The notes: generated by a model from the sequence alone, not told the origin. Shown: positions 9,258 through 18,105, counted from the first letter of the stretch. The stretch: DNA of 64,000 bases from Nocardioides bruguierae (GCF_023656415.1 NZ_JAMOIL010000002.1:186001-250000), one strand, 5' to 3'. Translations and numbers: made by a program.

Positions 9258-9985
9258 GCCGTCACCACCACCGTGGTCCCGAGCTGCGCGAAGTCCCACA
9301 TGACGCGGGCGTCCGAGCGCTTCTGCCGGATGCAGCCGTGGGACAGCGGCGTGCCGAGCTGGGCGAGCGTCTGGACGCGCTCGCCGTCGAAGACTGGCAG
9401 GTCGTGGAAGCCGATGGCGGCACCGGAGGGGCCGCGGGTGAAACGGACGAACCAGCCCATGGTCGAGCCGTCGATGCCGGTGGCGTCGCGGCTGCGCGAG
9501 AACACCTCGTAGGTGCCGGGGTCGAGGTTGTCCAGGGTGCTGCCGGAGACCAGGTAGCTGGCCCGGACCCGCCCGGCACCACCGACGATCCAGACGCGCT
9601 GCTCGGACTCGGAGAACACCGCCCGACGGCCCGTGCCGGAGCCCTCCGGGAGCGCGGGGAACGCGACGGACGCGGTCTCCTCCTCCACGGGCTCCTCGAC
9701 CGGCTCCTCCGACGCCGGTGCCGACGCCGACGCCGACGGGCTGGTCGACGGGTTGGTCGACGCGCTGGTCGACGGGCCGGCCGACGGGCCGGCCACGGAC
9801 GACGGGGCTGACGACGCGGCAGCCGGGTCCAGCGCCACGCTCACCTCGGCGGACGCCGGCTCCTCCGTGCTGCCGAGCACCCCCACGGCGCCGAGCACGG
9901 CGCCGAGCGTGAGGGCCAGCGAGCCGACGAGGGCCCCGATCCGCCCCCAGCGGGGCCGGACCGGCGCGGTGTGGCGACCGACCAC
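9254..9985 (-). CDS. L,D-transpeptidase, membrane-anchored
   Basis: A 243-residue YkuD-fold enzyme. Residues about 16-37 form a signal anchor, followed by a long Ser/Ala/Pro/Thr and then Glu-rich linker (about 45-105), which would span the cell wall. The catalytic domain (about 120-243) contains His194 in 'GFHDLP' and the 'SHGCIR' active site with Cys218. L,D-transpeptidases make 3-3 cross-links in peptidoglycan or attach proteins to it. The linker DNA has repeated 12-base units (about 9737-9795) and may vary in length. It starts with GTG at 9985, 3 bases after the ParA gene, and overlaps the lipoprotein gene downstream, so the three form one operon. Confidence 0.9.
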   Translation of the reverse strand: MVGRHTAPVRPRWGRIGALVGSLALTLGAVLGAVGVLGSTEEPASAEVSVALDPAAASSAPSSVAGPSAGPSTSASTNPSTSPSASASAPASEEPVEEPVEEETASVAFPALPEGSGTGRRAVFSESEQRVWIVGGAGRVRASYLVSGSTLDNLDPGTYEVFSRSRDATGIDGSTMGWFVRFTRGPSGAAIGFHDLPVFDGERVQTLAQLGTPLSHGCIRQKRSDARVMWDFAQLGTTVVVTA

Positions 9986-9988
9986 GGC

Positions 9989-10780
9989 TCAGCCCTTCGC
10001 GCGGCGGCGCGAGCGGGGTCGCGCCGCCCGCTCCACCAGGTTGACCGCGACCTCGCGGTAGGCCTGGGCGCCCTTGCTGGTGCGCGAGGTGGCGAGGATC
10101 GAGCGACCGGCAGCCGGTGCCTCGGCGAACTTGATGGTCTTGGGGATCGGCGGCTCGACGACGTCCAGGGAGTAGGTCTGGGAGATCGTCTCGAGCACGG
10201 TGCGCGAGTGGGTGGTGCGGCCGTCGAACAGCGTCGGCAGCACACCCCAGACCTCCAGCGACTTGTTGGTGAACCGCCGCACGTCGTGCACCGTGTCGAG
10301 CAGCTGCCCGACGCCGCGGTGCGAGAGCGTCTCGCACTGCAGGGGCACCAGCACGCCCTGGGCGGCGGTGAGGGCCGCGACCGTCAGCACCCCGAGCGAG
10401 GGCGGGCAGTCCAGCAGCACCCAGTCGTAGTCGTCCTCGAGCTCCTCGACGACCATCTTCACCACGTGCTCGCGGCCGGTCCGGGTGAGCAGGTCGGCCT
10501 CGGCCCGCGCCAGCTCGATCGTGGCGGGCAGCAGGTCCACGCCGTCCTCGGTCTCGAGCACCACGTCCGCGGCGTCGGTGCCCTGCGTGAGCACGTGGTA
10601 GATCGAGGTCTCCACGTTCTCGGGGTCGATGCCCAGCGAGAACGTCAGGCACGCCTGGGGGTCCAGGTCCACGAGCAGGACGCGGTGACCCAGCTCGGCC
10701 AGCGCGGCCCCCAGGGACGCCACCGAGGTGGTCTTGGCGACGCCGCCCTTCTGGTTGGCGACGGCGAGTGTCGTGGTCAT
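9989..10780 (-). CDS. ParA/Soj-family ATPase
   Basis: A 263-residue ATPase of the ParA/MinD family. It has the deviant Walker A 'KGGVAKTT' (11-18), 'LLVDLDPQ' (Walker A' region), 'WVLLDCPPSLG' (Walker B) and a basic C-terminal tail 'RSRRRAKG'. Such proteins bind DNA or membrane dynamically and position chromosomes or protein complexes. There is no parB beside it and the context (Rv3213c position, upstream of an L,D-transpeptidase) argues that this is an orphan ParA and not the chromosomal parAB pair. ATG 10780 is chosen: the Walker A then lies at the N-terminus, and a -10 box lies 7 bases before it. Confidence 0.9.
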   Translation of the reverse strand: MTTTLAVANQKGGVAKTTSVASLGAALAELGHRVLLVDLDPQACLTFSLGIDPENVETSIYHVLTQGTDAADVVLETEDGVDLLPATIELARAEADLLTRTGREHVVKMVVEELEDDYDWVLLDCPPSLGVLTVAALTAAQGVLVPLQCETLSHRGVGQLLDTVHDVRRFTNKSLEVWGVLPTLFDGRTTHSRTVLETISQTYSLDVVEPPIPKTIKFAEAPAAGRSILATSRTSKGAQAYREVAVNLVERAARPRSRRRAKG

Positions 10781-10787
10781 CACGACC

Positions 10788-10793
10788 ACTATG
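10788..10793 (-). promoter_or_regulatory. -10 box for a leaderless ParA operon
   Basis: CATAGT on the minus strand ends 7 bases before the ATG at 10780, with no ribosome-binding site between. It would drive the ParA, L,D-transpeptidase and lipoprotein genes. Confidence 0.45.
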
Positions 10794-10883
10794 CAGCAGC
10801 GGGGCACGGCCGCGGTGCACCCGCGCGCCGACGGGCCGGGTGGGCGGCCCGGCCGGGACGACGCGCGGTGGTTGACTGGTCCG

Positions 10884-11687
10884 GTGACAGCCCCCGACAC
10901 GCACCCCGGTCCCGAGGCACCGTCCGGCCGCCCCCGCGCCCTGGTCACCGGTCCGACGGCCGGCATCGGTCGCTCCTTCGCGGTCCAGCTCGCCGCCCGC
11001 GGCCACGACCTCGTCCTCGTCGCCCGGGACGAGGCGCGGCTGGCGAGCCTGGCCGAGGAGCTGGACCGACGCTTCGGCACCGACGTCGAGGTGCTGGCCG
11101 CCGACCTGACCGACCGTGCGCAGCTGGCCCGGGTCGAGGCACGGCTCGCCGCCACCGAGCGCCCCGTCGACGTCCTGGTCAACAACGCGGGCTTCGGGCT
11201 CAAGGGCCGCTTCGGCGACAACGACGTCGAGGCCGAGACCGCGATGCTCGAGGTGCTGGTGGTGGCCGTCGTGCGGCTCTCCCACGCCGCCCTGGGCGCC
11301 ATGGCGGCGCGCGGGCACGGCGCGGTCCTCAACGTGTCGTCCGTGGCGGCGTTCCTGCCCCGTGGCACCTACAGCGCCGCCAAGGCCTACGTGAACCGGT
11401 TCGGGTCCTGGGCCTCGGCGGAGTACCGCGACCGCGGGGTCACCGTGACCACGCTGTGCCCCGGCTTCGTCCGCACCGAGTTCCACGAGCGGATGGGCGT
11501 GGGCCGCGGCTCCGCGCCGGCCTGGATGTGGCTCGACGCCGACGACCTGGTCGCCGAGGCCCTCGACGACCTGGACGCCGGCCGCGCCCTCTCGGTGCCC
11601 TCGCGCCGCTACCGCGCCCTGGTGCGGCTGGCCCGACTCGTCCCGGACCGGGCCCTCCTGCGGCTGCAAGGCTTGGGCCGCCGCTGA
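10884..11687 (+). CDS. Short-chain dehydrogenase/reductase
   Basis: A 267-residue classical SDR enzyme using NAD(P)H. The cofactor motif 'TGPTAGIG' lies at about 22-29, 'NNAGFG' follows near 97, and the catalytic residues are the Ser in 'NVSSVAAF' and the 'YSAAKAY' Tyr/Lys pair. The C-terminal residues 'PSRRYRALVRLARLVPDRALL' resemble the DltE/YqjQ-like SDRs that act on lipids or ketones. The substrate cannot be told. The GTG at 10884 gives a normal N-terminus; longer in-frame starts would overlap the divergent ParA gene. The downstream hydrolase starts 20 bases later, so the two may be cotranscribed. Confidence 0.85.
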   Translation: MTAPDTHPGPEAPSGRPRALVTGPTAGIGRSFAVQLAARGHDLVLVARDEARLASLAEELDRRFGTDVEVLAADLTDRAQLARVEARLAATERPVDVLVNNAGFGLKGRFGDNDVEAETAMLEVLVVAVVRLSHAALGAMAARGHGAVLNVSSVAAFLPRGTYSAAKAYVNRFGSWASAEYRDRGVTVTTLCPGFVRTEFHERMGVGRGSAPAWMWLDADDLVAEALDDLDAGRALSVPSRRYRALVRLARLVPDRALLRLQGLGRR

Positions 11688-11707
11688 CGACGCGCGAGAC
11701 TCGGTGC

Positions 11708-12523
11708 ATGCCCGACCTCTGGGGCCGCGTGGAGCGGTCGGACGCCGAGGTCTGGTTCCTCGACCAGGCCACGGACGCACCTCCCGTGGTGCTGCTGCAC
11801 GGCCTCGCGGGGTACGCCCGGGAGTGGACGGCGACCATGGACGCCCTCTCCCCCGAGTTCCGCTCGGTCGCCGTGGAGCAGCGCGGCCACGGCGGCAGCA
11901 CCCGCCGCCCCGACGACGTGTCCCGCGAGGCCTACGTGGAGGACGTGCTGGCGGTGCTCGACGACCTGGGCCGCGACGACGTCTCCCTGGTGGGGCAGTC
12001 GATGGGCGGGCACACCGCCATGCTGGTGGCGGCGCGGGCGCCCGAGCGGGTCTCCAGCCTGGTGATGGTGGAGTCCGGCCTCGGCGGCGGTGACCCCACG
12101 GCGACGCAGGCCGTGGGCGACTGGCTGGCCTCCTGGCCGGTGCCGTTCGCCGACTCCGAGGACTTCGCCCGCTTCTTCGGCGGCAACGAGCACACGGCCG
12201 CGGTCTGGGCCGCCGGGCTGGAGGAGCAGGCCGACGGCCTGCGTCCCGCCTGGGACGCCGCCACCCTCACCCGCGCGCTCGCGCACGTGCACGCCCGCGA
12301 GCACGTCGAGGAGTGGGCCGAGGTCTCCTGCCCGACGTTGCTGGTGCTGGGGCAGCACTCCTCCGTGCCCCGCCGCCAGGTGGAGACCATGTGCGCCCTG
12401 CGGCCCGGGGCCCAGGTGGTGACCGTCGCCGGCACCGGCCACGACGTCCACCTCGACGCCCCGCGCACGTGGGCCGACGTCCTCACCGACTTCCTCCGCG
12501 ACCCCCTGCGCAGCCTGGGCTGA
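11708..12523 (+). CDS. Alpha/beta hydrolase
   Basis: A 271-residue alpha/beta-hydrolase-fold enzyme. The oxyanion-hole 'HGLAGY' begins at 31, 'EQRGHGGS' lies near 57-64 and the nucleophile elbow 'GQSMGG' holds Ser98. The acid and His are expected in 'VLGQHSSVPRR' and 'GTGHDVHL' (His near 244). The family includes esterases, lactonases and haloperoxidase-like enzymes; nothing here settles the substrate. It lies 20 bases after the SDR gene. Three copies of CTCAGGGG follow the stop codon (about 12540-12570). Confidence 0.85.
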   Translation: MPDLWGRVERSDAEVWFLDQATDAPPVVLLHGLAGYAREWTATMDALSPEFRSVAVEQRGHGGSTRRPDDVSREAYVEDVLAVLDDLGRDDVSLVGQSMGGHTAMLVAARAPERVSSLVMVESGLGGGDPTATQAVGDWLASWPVPFADSEDFARFFGGNEHTAAVWAAGLEEQADGLRPAWDAATLTRALAHVHAREHVEEWAEVSCPTLLVLGQHSSVPRRQVETMCALRPGAQVVTVAGTGHDVHLDAPRTWADVLTDFLRDPLRSLG

Positions 12524-12563
12524 CGGCGGCCAGGGGCGGCTCAGGGGCCGACTCAGGGGGCGC

Positions 12564-13442
12564 TCAGGGGCGGACGACGGCGGGCGTGCTGCGCCCGGAG
12601 GCCGCCGCCGCGGCCCGCGCGGCCCCGAGCAGCCGCTCGTACTGCTCGGGGTCCGTGGTGTTGCAGCCGAGGTCGTGGTCGACCTTGCCGGTGCCGTGGT
12701 GGTCGCTGGAGCCGGTGACGACGAGGTCGAGGTCGCGGGCGATGTCGCGCAGCCGCGTGCGCACCTGTGGCGCGTGGTCCTGGTGGTCGACCTCGAGGCC
12801 GGTGAGGCCGAGCGACGCGGCCTCGGCGAGCAGGTCGGGGCCGGGCTCCTGGACGCGGCGGCGCCCCCAGACGTGCGCGATGACGCTGACCCCGCCTGCA
12901 CCGGCCACGTCACGCACCACCTCGCGCAGCGGTGCGGCGTACCGGTCGACGTGGGCCGGGCGGCCGGCGTTGAGGTAGCGGGCGAACGCCTCGTCCCGGT
13001 CGCGCACCGCGCCGCGGGCCACGAGCGCGTCGGCCACGTGCGGGCGGCCCGAGGCGGCCGCGTCGCCGGAGACCCGGGCCACGTCGTCGACGGTGAGGTC
13101 GATGCCCAGCGCGTTGAGCCGGGCCACGATGGCGGGCGTGCGCCCCGAGCGGCCCTCGAGCACGCGGCGCAGGTGCTCGGCCAGCGGCGGGTAGGTGGGG
13201 TCGGGCAGGTAGGCGAGCAGGTGCACCCCCCAGCCGTCGAGCTGGGTGCTGATCTCCATGCCCCGCACGAGCGTGACGCCGACGTCGCGGGCCGTCACCT
13301 CGGCCGCCGCCCACCCGTCGGCCGTGTCGTGGTCGGTGAGCGCGAGCACGTCGAGCCCCGCCGCAGCGGCCGCGCGCACGAGCTCCTCCGGCGACTGCGT
13401 GCCGTCGCTGGCCCGCGAATGCGTGTGGAGGTCGATGCGCAC
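12564..13442 (-). CDS. PHP-domain phosphoesterase
   Basis: A 292-residue metal-dependent phosphoesterase of the PHP family. It starts 'MRIDLHTHSRASDG', giving the first metal-binding HxH motif (6-8), then 'LALTDHDT' (about 34-41), 'GMEIST' and, near the C-terminus, 'GSSDHHG'. Related enzymes (YciV, or RNase AM) hydrolyse 3',5'-nucleoside bisphosphates or trim short RNAs 5' to 3'. Length and motif order agree with that group. GTG 13442 is chosen because the HTH motif then has the usual N-terminal position and a -10 box lies 6 bases upstream. In other actinobacteria this gene also sits near DUF6758 and mgtE/mrp genes. Confidence 0.88.
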   Translation of the reverse strand: MRIDLHTHSRASDGTQSPEELVRAAAAAGLDVLALTDHDTADGWAAAEVTARDVGVTLVRGMEISTQLDGWGVHLLAYLPDPTYPPLAEHLRRVLEGRSGRTPAIVARLNALGIDLTVDDVARVSGDAAASGRPHVADALVARGAVRDRDEAFARYLNAGRPAHVDRYAAPLREVVRDVAGAGGVSVIAHVWGRRRVQEPGPDLLAEAASLGLTGLEVDHQDHAPQVRTRLRDIARDLDLVVTGSSDHHGTGKVDHDLGCNTTDPEQYERLLGAARAAAAASGRSTPAVVRP

Positions 13443-13448
13443 GTCCCC

Positions 13449-13454
13449 ACCCTA
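13449..13454 (-). promoter_or_regulatory. -10 box for the leaderless PHP gene
   Basis: TAGGGT on the minus strand ends 6 bases before the GTG at 13442, without a ribosome-binding site. Confidence 0.5.
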
Positions 13455-13469
13455 GTCAGCCGGGAGCGC

Positions 13470-14147
13470 TCACCAGGGCTGGCCGGTCTCCCCGAAACCG
13501 ATCTGCACCAGGGCCGGGCCCAGCGTGGTGAGGTCGCGCAGGTGCCAGCCCTCGCGCAGCATCAGCACCGCGGAGGCCGGCCGCACCACCAGCCACAGCC
13601 ACTGCCCGTCGACCTCGCCGACGAGGACGCTGCGGTCCTGACCGTCGTCGTCCGGCTCCACGCCGGGCAGGTCGAGCAGGACGTCCACGTCGGTGCTGCC
13701 GGTGGAGACCGGCCACAGGTTGACCTGACGGTGCTCGGCCCGCAGCCGCACCAGGGGCGGCGCCTCGAACGCCTCCGGGCCCGGTTCCCCGGGCACGCCG
13801 GCGCAGCGGGCGCCGAGGCCCGTGCCGGGGCGCTCGTGGACCACGAGCACGTCGACCGGGCCGTCGATCGCGGAGGTGCCGGAGACCCCGACGAGGGTCG
13901 CGACCGTGCGCGGGCTGCCGGCGGTGGCCAGGGCCGTCACGGCCCAGCCGGGGCCCAGGGGCCACGGGACGAGGCTGGCCTGCTCGTCGGAGAGGTCGAC
14001 CTGGGCCACGAGGGCCGCGTAGTCGAGCGCGTCCGCGCGCCACAGCGGCGCCACCGCGCCGTGCGTCGGGCAGGTGTGCGCGGTCTCGCCGTCGAGCTCC
14101 GTCGTCCCGACCGGGGCCGGGCACCGGGGGCAGCTGGCGTCACTCAC
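13470..14147 (-). CDS. DUF6758 family protein
   Basis: A protein of about 225 residues. It begins 'SDASCPRCPAPVG' with a CxxC pair and a further Cys in 'HTCPTHG', a likely small zinc ribbon, then a domain with 'PLWRA' and 'GWHLRDLTTLGPALVQI'. This arrangement, next to a PHP phosphoesterase, fits the actinobacterial DUF6758 family, whose function is unknown. There is no signal peptide. The start is uncertain: GTG 14147 places the zinc ribbon at the N-terminus as in relatives, GTG 14153 and ATG 14201 are alternatives, and none has a convincing ribosome-binding site. The middle region resembles a beta-rich phosphatase-neighbour protein with no catalytic motif. Confidence 0.7.
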   Translation of the reverse strand: MSDASCPRCPAPVGTTELDGETAHTCPTHGAVAPLWRADALDYAALVAQVDLSDEQASLVPWPLGPGWAVTALATAGSPRTVATLVGVSGTSAIDGPVDVLVVHERPGTGLGARCAGVPGEPGPEAFEAPPLVRLRAEHRQVNLWPVSTGSTDVDVLLDLPGVEPDDDGQDRSVLVGEVDGQWLWLVVRPASAVLMLREGWHLRDLTTLGPALVQIGFGETGQPW

Positions 14148-14241
14148 CTGCACACGGTGCGGCGAACCGCGGCCCCGCGTCAACAGTCGTGCGCGGCCCA
14201 CGGCCGCGGCCGGTGGAGCGCACAGGCCCGCCCCAGCCGGC

Positions 14242-14862
14242 TCAGGCGTTCCAGCGACGGACCTCGCGCAGGCCGCGGTCGGTGCCCAGGATCGAGACGG
14301 TGGTGGTGTCGAGGTGGAAGTGCCGCCCCTCGGCCACCGGCAGGTCGAGCCAGCGGACCGCCAGCACGCGCAGCGAGTGCCCGTGGGCGAACGCCAGCAC
14401 GGGGCCGCGCGCGGCGCGGGCGCGCTCGACGACCCGGTCGAGGCGGGCGGCGACGTCGCGGGGGGACTCCCCGCCGGGGCAGCCGTGGGTCCACACGGCC
14501 CAGGTGGGGTCGTGCTCCTCGTGCACCTGGGCGCGGGTCAGGCCCTCGTAGTCGCCGTAGTCCCACTCCTGCAGGTCGTCGACGACCTCGGGCTCACCGA
14601 AGCCGGCCAGGGCGGCCGTGGTGCGCGCCCGCTGACGCGGGCTGGCCCAGACCTCCGCGAACTCCACCTCGGCCAGGCGCTGGCGCAGCGCGCGGGCCCC
14701 GTCCTCGCCCTCGGGCAGCAGCGGGAGGTCGGTGGTGGAGGTGTGCCGGCCGTTCTTGCTCCACTCCGTCGCGCCGTGGCGCACGACCCACATCTCGGGG
14801 AGCTCGGGGTCGTGCCGGTGGGGCAGGGGGGCGGCGAAGGGTGCGTGGTGCTCGATGCTCAC
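14242..14862 (-). CDS. Histidine phosphatase family protein (phosphoglycerate mutase-like)
   Basis: A 206-residue enzyme of the histidine phosphatase superfamily. The phospho-accepting motif 'VVRHGATEW' holds His29 in RHG; 'ASPRQRARTTAAL' supplies the second phosphate-binding Arg, and 'FAHGHSLRVL' holds the second catalytic His (about 160). These enzymes dephosphorylate small metabolites or interconvert phosphosugars; the substrate is not evident. A similar protein (Rv3214, gpm2) lies near the ParA gene in mycobacteria. It starts with GTG at 14862; no ribosome-binding site is seen, and GAGAAT 8 bases upstream may be a -10 box. Confidence 0.85.
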   Translation of the reverse strand: MSIEHHAPFAAPLPHRHDPELPEMWVVRHGATEWSKNGRHTSTTDLPLLPEGEDGARALRQRLAEVEFAEVWASPRQRARTTAALAGFGEPEVVDDLQEWDYGDYEGLTRAQVHEEHDPTWAVWTHGCPGGESPRDVAARLDRVVERARAARGPVLAFAHGHSLRVLAVRWLDLPVAEGRHFHLDTTTVSILGTDRGLREVRRWNA

Positions 14863-14911
14863 GAGGAGACATTCTCTCCCCCGTCCTGCCCGGGGCGGAC
14901 CACCGGGGCGG

Positions 14912-16432
14912 CTACCGGACCCCCGCCATCAGCCGCCCGATGGGCTTGGTCGCGACCAGCACGAGCAGCCCGGCCAGCACCGCGGCGGCCCCGAGGATCG
15001 CGAAGTAGCCGGTCTCGGCCTCGGGGTCGTAGTAGGCGCCGAGGCTGCCCGCGAGCGTGGTGCCCAGCGAGACGGAGAGGAAGTACAGCGCCACCATGCG
15101 GGTGGCGAAGCGCTGCGGCGCCAGCTTGGTGGCCAGCGACAGGCCCACCGGGGAGATGAGCAGCTCGGCGAGGGTGAAGACCAGCAGGATGCCCGCCAGC
15201 GCCGGCAGGGGTGCCGCGCCCTCGCCGCCCGGCACCGCCAGGAACAGCCAGAAGGCCACACCCATCAGCACCGTGCCGAGGCCGAACTTCACGGGCGTGC
15301 TCGGCTGGCGCGGGCCCAGCCGCGTCCACGCCGCCGCGAACAGCGGCGCCAGCGCGATGATGAAGACGGGGTTGATCGAGTTGACCCACGAGATCGGCAT
15401 CTCCCAGCCGAGCAGGTCGCGGTCCAGCCGCACGTCGGAGTAGACGGCCACCACGGTGAACTGCTGCTGGTAGAGCGCCCAGAACACCACGTTGGCGGCC
15501 ATCAGCGGCACGAACGCCCACACCCGGCTGCGCTCGGTGGCGGTGATCTCGCGGCTGCGCAGGATCTGCACGAAGAAGGCCAGCATCGCCACGACCACCA
15601 CGACGGCGGTCACGTCCGCCAGGTCGGAGGCCGTGAGCAGGCCGGTGAGCACCGCGACGGCCACGACGACGACCAGGGCGAGGCCCACGCCCACGGCGAC
15701 CAGGCGGCCGGAGGCGCTGAGCGGGTTGGGCACGTGGGCGGTGGACGCCGGCAGGTGGCGGCGCCCCACGGCGTACTGGGTCAGGCCCAGCGCCATGCCG
15801 AGGGCGGCGAGGCCGAAGCCCCAGTGGAAGCCGACCCGGCTCTGCAGCAGGCCCGTGAGCAGCGGCCCGACGAGCGCGCCGGCGTTGATGCCCATGTAGA
15901 ACAGCGAGAACCCGGCGTCGCGGCGCGGGTCGCCCTCGGCGTAGAGCGCGCCGACCAGCGAGGTGGCGTTGGCCTTGATCCCGCCCGAGCCGAGGGCCAC
16001 GAGCACGAGGCCGACGCCCACGCCGGCCGCACCGGGCAGCAGGGCGAGCGCCACGTGGCCGGCCATCACGACGATCGCGGAGCCGAACAGCACCCGCTCC
16101 GGCCCGGCCACCCGGTCGGCGAGCCAGGCGCCGAGCACGGTGGAGAGGTAGACGCCGCCGCCGTAGGCGCCGACCAGGCTGACGGCCACGCCGCGGTCCA
16201 GCCCCAGGCCGCCGTCGGCGACCGAGAAGTACAGGTAGATCGCGAGGATGCCCTGCATCCCGTAGAAGCTGAACCGCTCCCACATCTCCACCCCGAACAG
16301 GTGCGCCAGGGGGCGGGGGTGGCCGAAGAAGCCACGGTCGCCGCCGGCGGGGTCGGAGGGATCGGGCCGGGGCGTGGACGCCGTCGTCGTTGTCGAGGTC
16401 ACCCAATCGACGGTGCCAGCGACGCTCGTCAC
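14912..16432 (-). CDS. POT/PTR-family proton-coupled peptide transporter
   Basis: A membrane protein of about 506 residues with 12-14 hydrophobic segments, of the POT branch of the major facilitator superfamily, which imports di- and tripeptides with protons. The family signature 'EMWERFSFYGMQGIL' is the ExxER motif, near residue 50; 'GSGGIKAN' and 'FYMGINAGALVGPLL' in the first half match the PTR2 signatures. The length is normal. Start choice is weak: GTG 16432 is given, but GTG 16402 ('VTSTTTTAS') is equally possible and neither has a ribosome-binding site. It stands alone between a phosphatase and a K+ channel gene. Confidence 0.9.
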   Translation of the reverse strand: MTSVAGTVDWVTSTTTTASTPRPDPSDPAGGDRGFFGHPRPLAHLFGVEMWERFSFYGMQGILAIYLYFSVADGGLGLDRGVAVSLVGAYGGGVYLSTVLGAWLADRVAGPERVLFGSAIVVMAGHVALALLPGAAGVGVGLVLVALGSGGIKANATSLVGALYAEGDPRRDAGFSLFYMGINAGALVGPLLTGLLQSRVGFHWGFGLAALGMALGLTQYAVGRRHLPASTAHVPNPLSASGRLVAVGVGLALVVVVAVAVLTGLLTASDLADVTAVVVVVAMLAFFVQILRSREITATERSRVWAFVPLMAANVVFWALYQQQFTVVAVYSDVRLDRDLLGWEMPISWVNSINPVFIIALAPLFAAAWTRLGPRQPSTPVKFGLGTVLMGVAFWLFLAVPGGEGAAPLPALAGILLVFTLAELLISPVGLSLATKLAPQRFATRMVALYFLSVSLGTTLAGSLGAYYDPEAETGYFAILGAAAVLAGLLVLVATKPIGRLMAGVR

Positions 16433-16487
16433 GAGGCAAGTCGGCGGTCCCGGTCGGTGCGGCTCCGGCGGCGCGGCCCGGCCCGGC

Positions 16488-17336
16488 TCAGGCGGGGGGC
16501 TCCTCCCCCGTCCGCGAGCCCGGGCCCGGGTCGGTGCCGACCGGCGGGGCGGGCAGCCGGTCGATCAGCACGGCCAACTGCTCGCGCAGGGCCGTCACCT
16601 CGCGACGCAGCGCGGCGGTCTCGGCGTCGCGGGCCTCGTCCGCCCGCTCGTCCTCGGCCCGCTCCGCCGCGTCCGCCTGCTCGTTCTCACCGGTGATCCG
16701 GTCGACGAGCCACGAGGCCAGCGTCGCGGTCACGGTGCCGAGCAGCGCGACGCCCGTGACCATCAGCCCGGCCCCCACCCAGCGACCGGCGCCGGTCACG
16801 GGGTAGGTGTCGCCGTAGCCGACCGTGGTCATCGTGGTCAGGGACCACCACATGGCGTCGGCGAAGCTGGTGATGGACGCGTCGGGCACCCCGCGCTCGG
16901 CGTCGAGCACGGCCAGGGCGGCGGTGAGGGCCAGCAGCATGGAGCCGAGGGCCACGTAGAGCCCCACCTTGCCGCGCAGGGTGCCGGCCGCCGTCCGGTT
17001 GAGCACCCGGACCAGGAGCAGCAGCCGCAGCAGCTGGAGCGGACGCAGCAGGGGCAGGGCGAGGATGAACAGGTCGAGCAGGTGGTGCAGCACCCACCGG
17101 CCGCGCCGGTCCGCGCCCAGGAACCGGACGACGTAGTCGACCGCGAACAGCGCCCAGGTGCCGAGGATGACGGCGTTGCAGGCCGCCACCGCGCCCCGCG
17201 AGAGGTCGGGCTCGAGGATCGGCCAGGCGTAGGCGCCCAGGAAGACCAGCGAGAAGAAGATCAGCGGCCACTGCGACCAGCGCTCCCACGCGGAGACGGG
17301 CCAGGAGTCGCGGGAGAGCAGAGCCGTCGGTCGCAT
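16488..17336 (-). CDS. Voltage-gated-type potassium channel
   Basis: A 282-residue ion channel subunit. Hydrophobic segments cover about 23-215, in a six-helix arrangement with an S4-like helix 'RPLQLLRLLLLVRVLNR' (98-114) that carries spaced arginines. The pore loop contains the K+ selectivity filter 'TVGYGD' (171-176). The C-terminal tail (about 220-260) is an Ala/Glu/Arg-rich coiled coil that probably drives tetramer assembly. It would sit in the plasma membrane and conduct K+. ATG 17336 is preceded by AGGATGGGG. It is not evidently part of an operon. Confidence 0.92.
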   Translation of the reverse strand: MRPTALLSRDSWPVSAWERWSQWPLIFFSLVFLGAYAWPILEPDLSRGAVAACNAVILGTWALFAVDYVVRFLGADRRGRWVLHHLLDLFILALPLLRPLQLLRLLLLVRVLNRTAAGTLRGKVGLYVALGSMLLALTAALAVLDAERGVPDASITSFADAMWWSLTTMTTVGYGDTYPVTGAGRWVGAGLMVTGVALLGTVTATLASWLVDRITGENEQADAAERAEDERADEARDAETAALRREVTALREQLAVLIDRLPAPPVGTDPGPGSRTGEEPPA

Positions 17337-17382
17337 GGCCCCATCCTGGCAAGACCGACGCCCCGGCGGGCGCAGGTGGCGG

Positions 17383-17916
17383 CTACTCCCCCGCGGGTCC
17401 GGGCCAGTTCTTGTCCGGCTGCGGCACCGGCCGGCCGGGCTGCTCCCCGCCGCGGGCCTCGAGGTAGTTCTCCTTCGGCACCATCACCTTGCGGCGGAAC
17501 AGGCAGACGACCTTGCCGTCCTGGTTGTAGCCGATGGTCTCGACGTGCACGACGCCCCGGTCGTCCTTCGAGGTCGACTCCCACTTGTCGAGCACGGTGG
17601 TCTCGCCGTAGAGCGTGTCGCCGTGGAAGGTCGGCGCCACGTGGCGCAGCGACTCGATCTCCAAGTTCGCGATGGCCTTGCCGGAGATGTCGGGCACCGA
17701 CATGCCCAGCAGGATCGAGTAGACGTAGTTGCCCACCACGACGTTCTTGCCGAACTGCGTGGTCTCCTCCGCGTAGTGGGAGTCCAGGTGCAGCGGGTGG
17801 TGGTTCATCGTCAGCAGGCAGAAGAGGTGGTCGTCGTACTCGGTGACCGTCTTGCCCGGCCAGTGCTTGTAGGTCGCGCCGACCTCGAACTCCTCGTAGC
17901 TGCGCCCGAACTGCAC
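17383..17916 (-). CDS. MaoC-like (R)-hydratase / dehydratase
   Basis: A 177-residue hot-dog-fold protein of the MaoC family, which hydrates trans-2-enoyl-CoA or related thioesters. It has 'VTEYDDHLFCLLTMNHHPLHLD', where the conserved Asp and His (N..PLHLD) form the catalytic dyad, and 'GNYVYSILLG' and 'PTFHGDTLYGETTV' that line the tunnel. Similar proteins often act in short-chain or branched CoA degradation. GTG 17916 is chosen from a GAGGAG site 6 bases upstream. No CoA gene is adjacent on the same strand, although an acyl-CoA dehydrogenase lies 5 kb away (22282-23478), which may belong to the same pathway. Confidence 0.88.
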   Translation of the reverse strand: MQFGRSYEEFEVGATYKHWPGKTVTEYDDHLFCLLTMNHHPLHLDSHYAEETTQFGKNVVVGNYVYSILLGMSVPDISGKAIANLEIESLRHVAPTFHGDTLYGETTVLDKWESTSKDDRGVVHVETIGYNQDGKVVCLFRRKVMVPKENYLEARGGEQPGRPVPQPDKNWPGPAGE

Positions 17917-18105
17917 GTCCGACTCCTCTGCTCCGGTACCGGCTCTGGTACTCCTGTGCGGGTGACGCCCCATCCTCACCACTCCCCGAGCGCGGGGCAC
18001 CCCCGCCCGGAGTGGCGTGGTTCACGCCCAGGCCCCTTCCCGTCGCCGACCGGCACGGTAGGACGCGGCGGGGAACCGCGCGGCGCCGCGCCCCGTCCCA
18101 GGAGC

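Noticed and set aside
5493..9512. A 1339-codon open frame on the plus strand
   Set aside because: It runs antisense or out of frame through four better-supported genes and codes for an Arg/Gly/Pro-rich product without any domain; long shadows are expected at such GC content.
9989..10780. Chromosomal partition locus parAB/oriC
   Set aside because: There is no parB, parS-like cluster, dnaA or gidB near; the ATPase is an orphan ParA at the Rv3213c position.
8226..11780. An 1184-codon minus-strand frame covering several genes
   Set aside because: Only its last 343 codons are coding (lipoprotein); the rest is out of frame with the L,D-transpeptidase and ParA genes.
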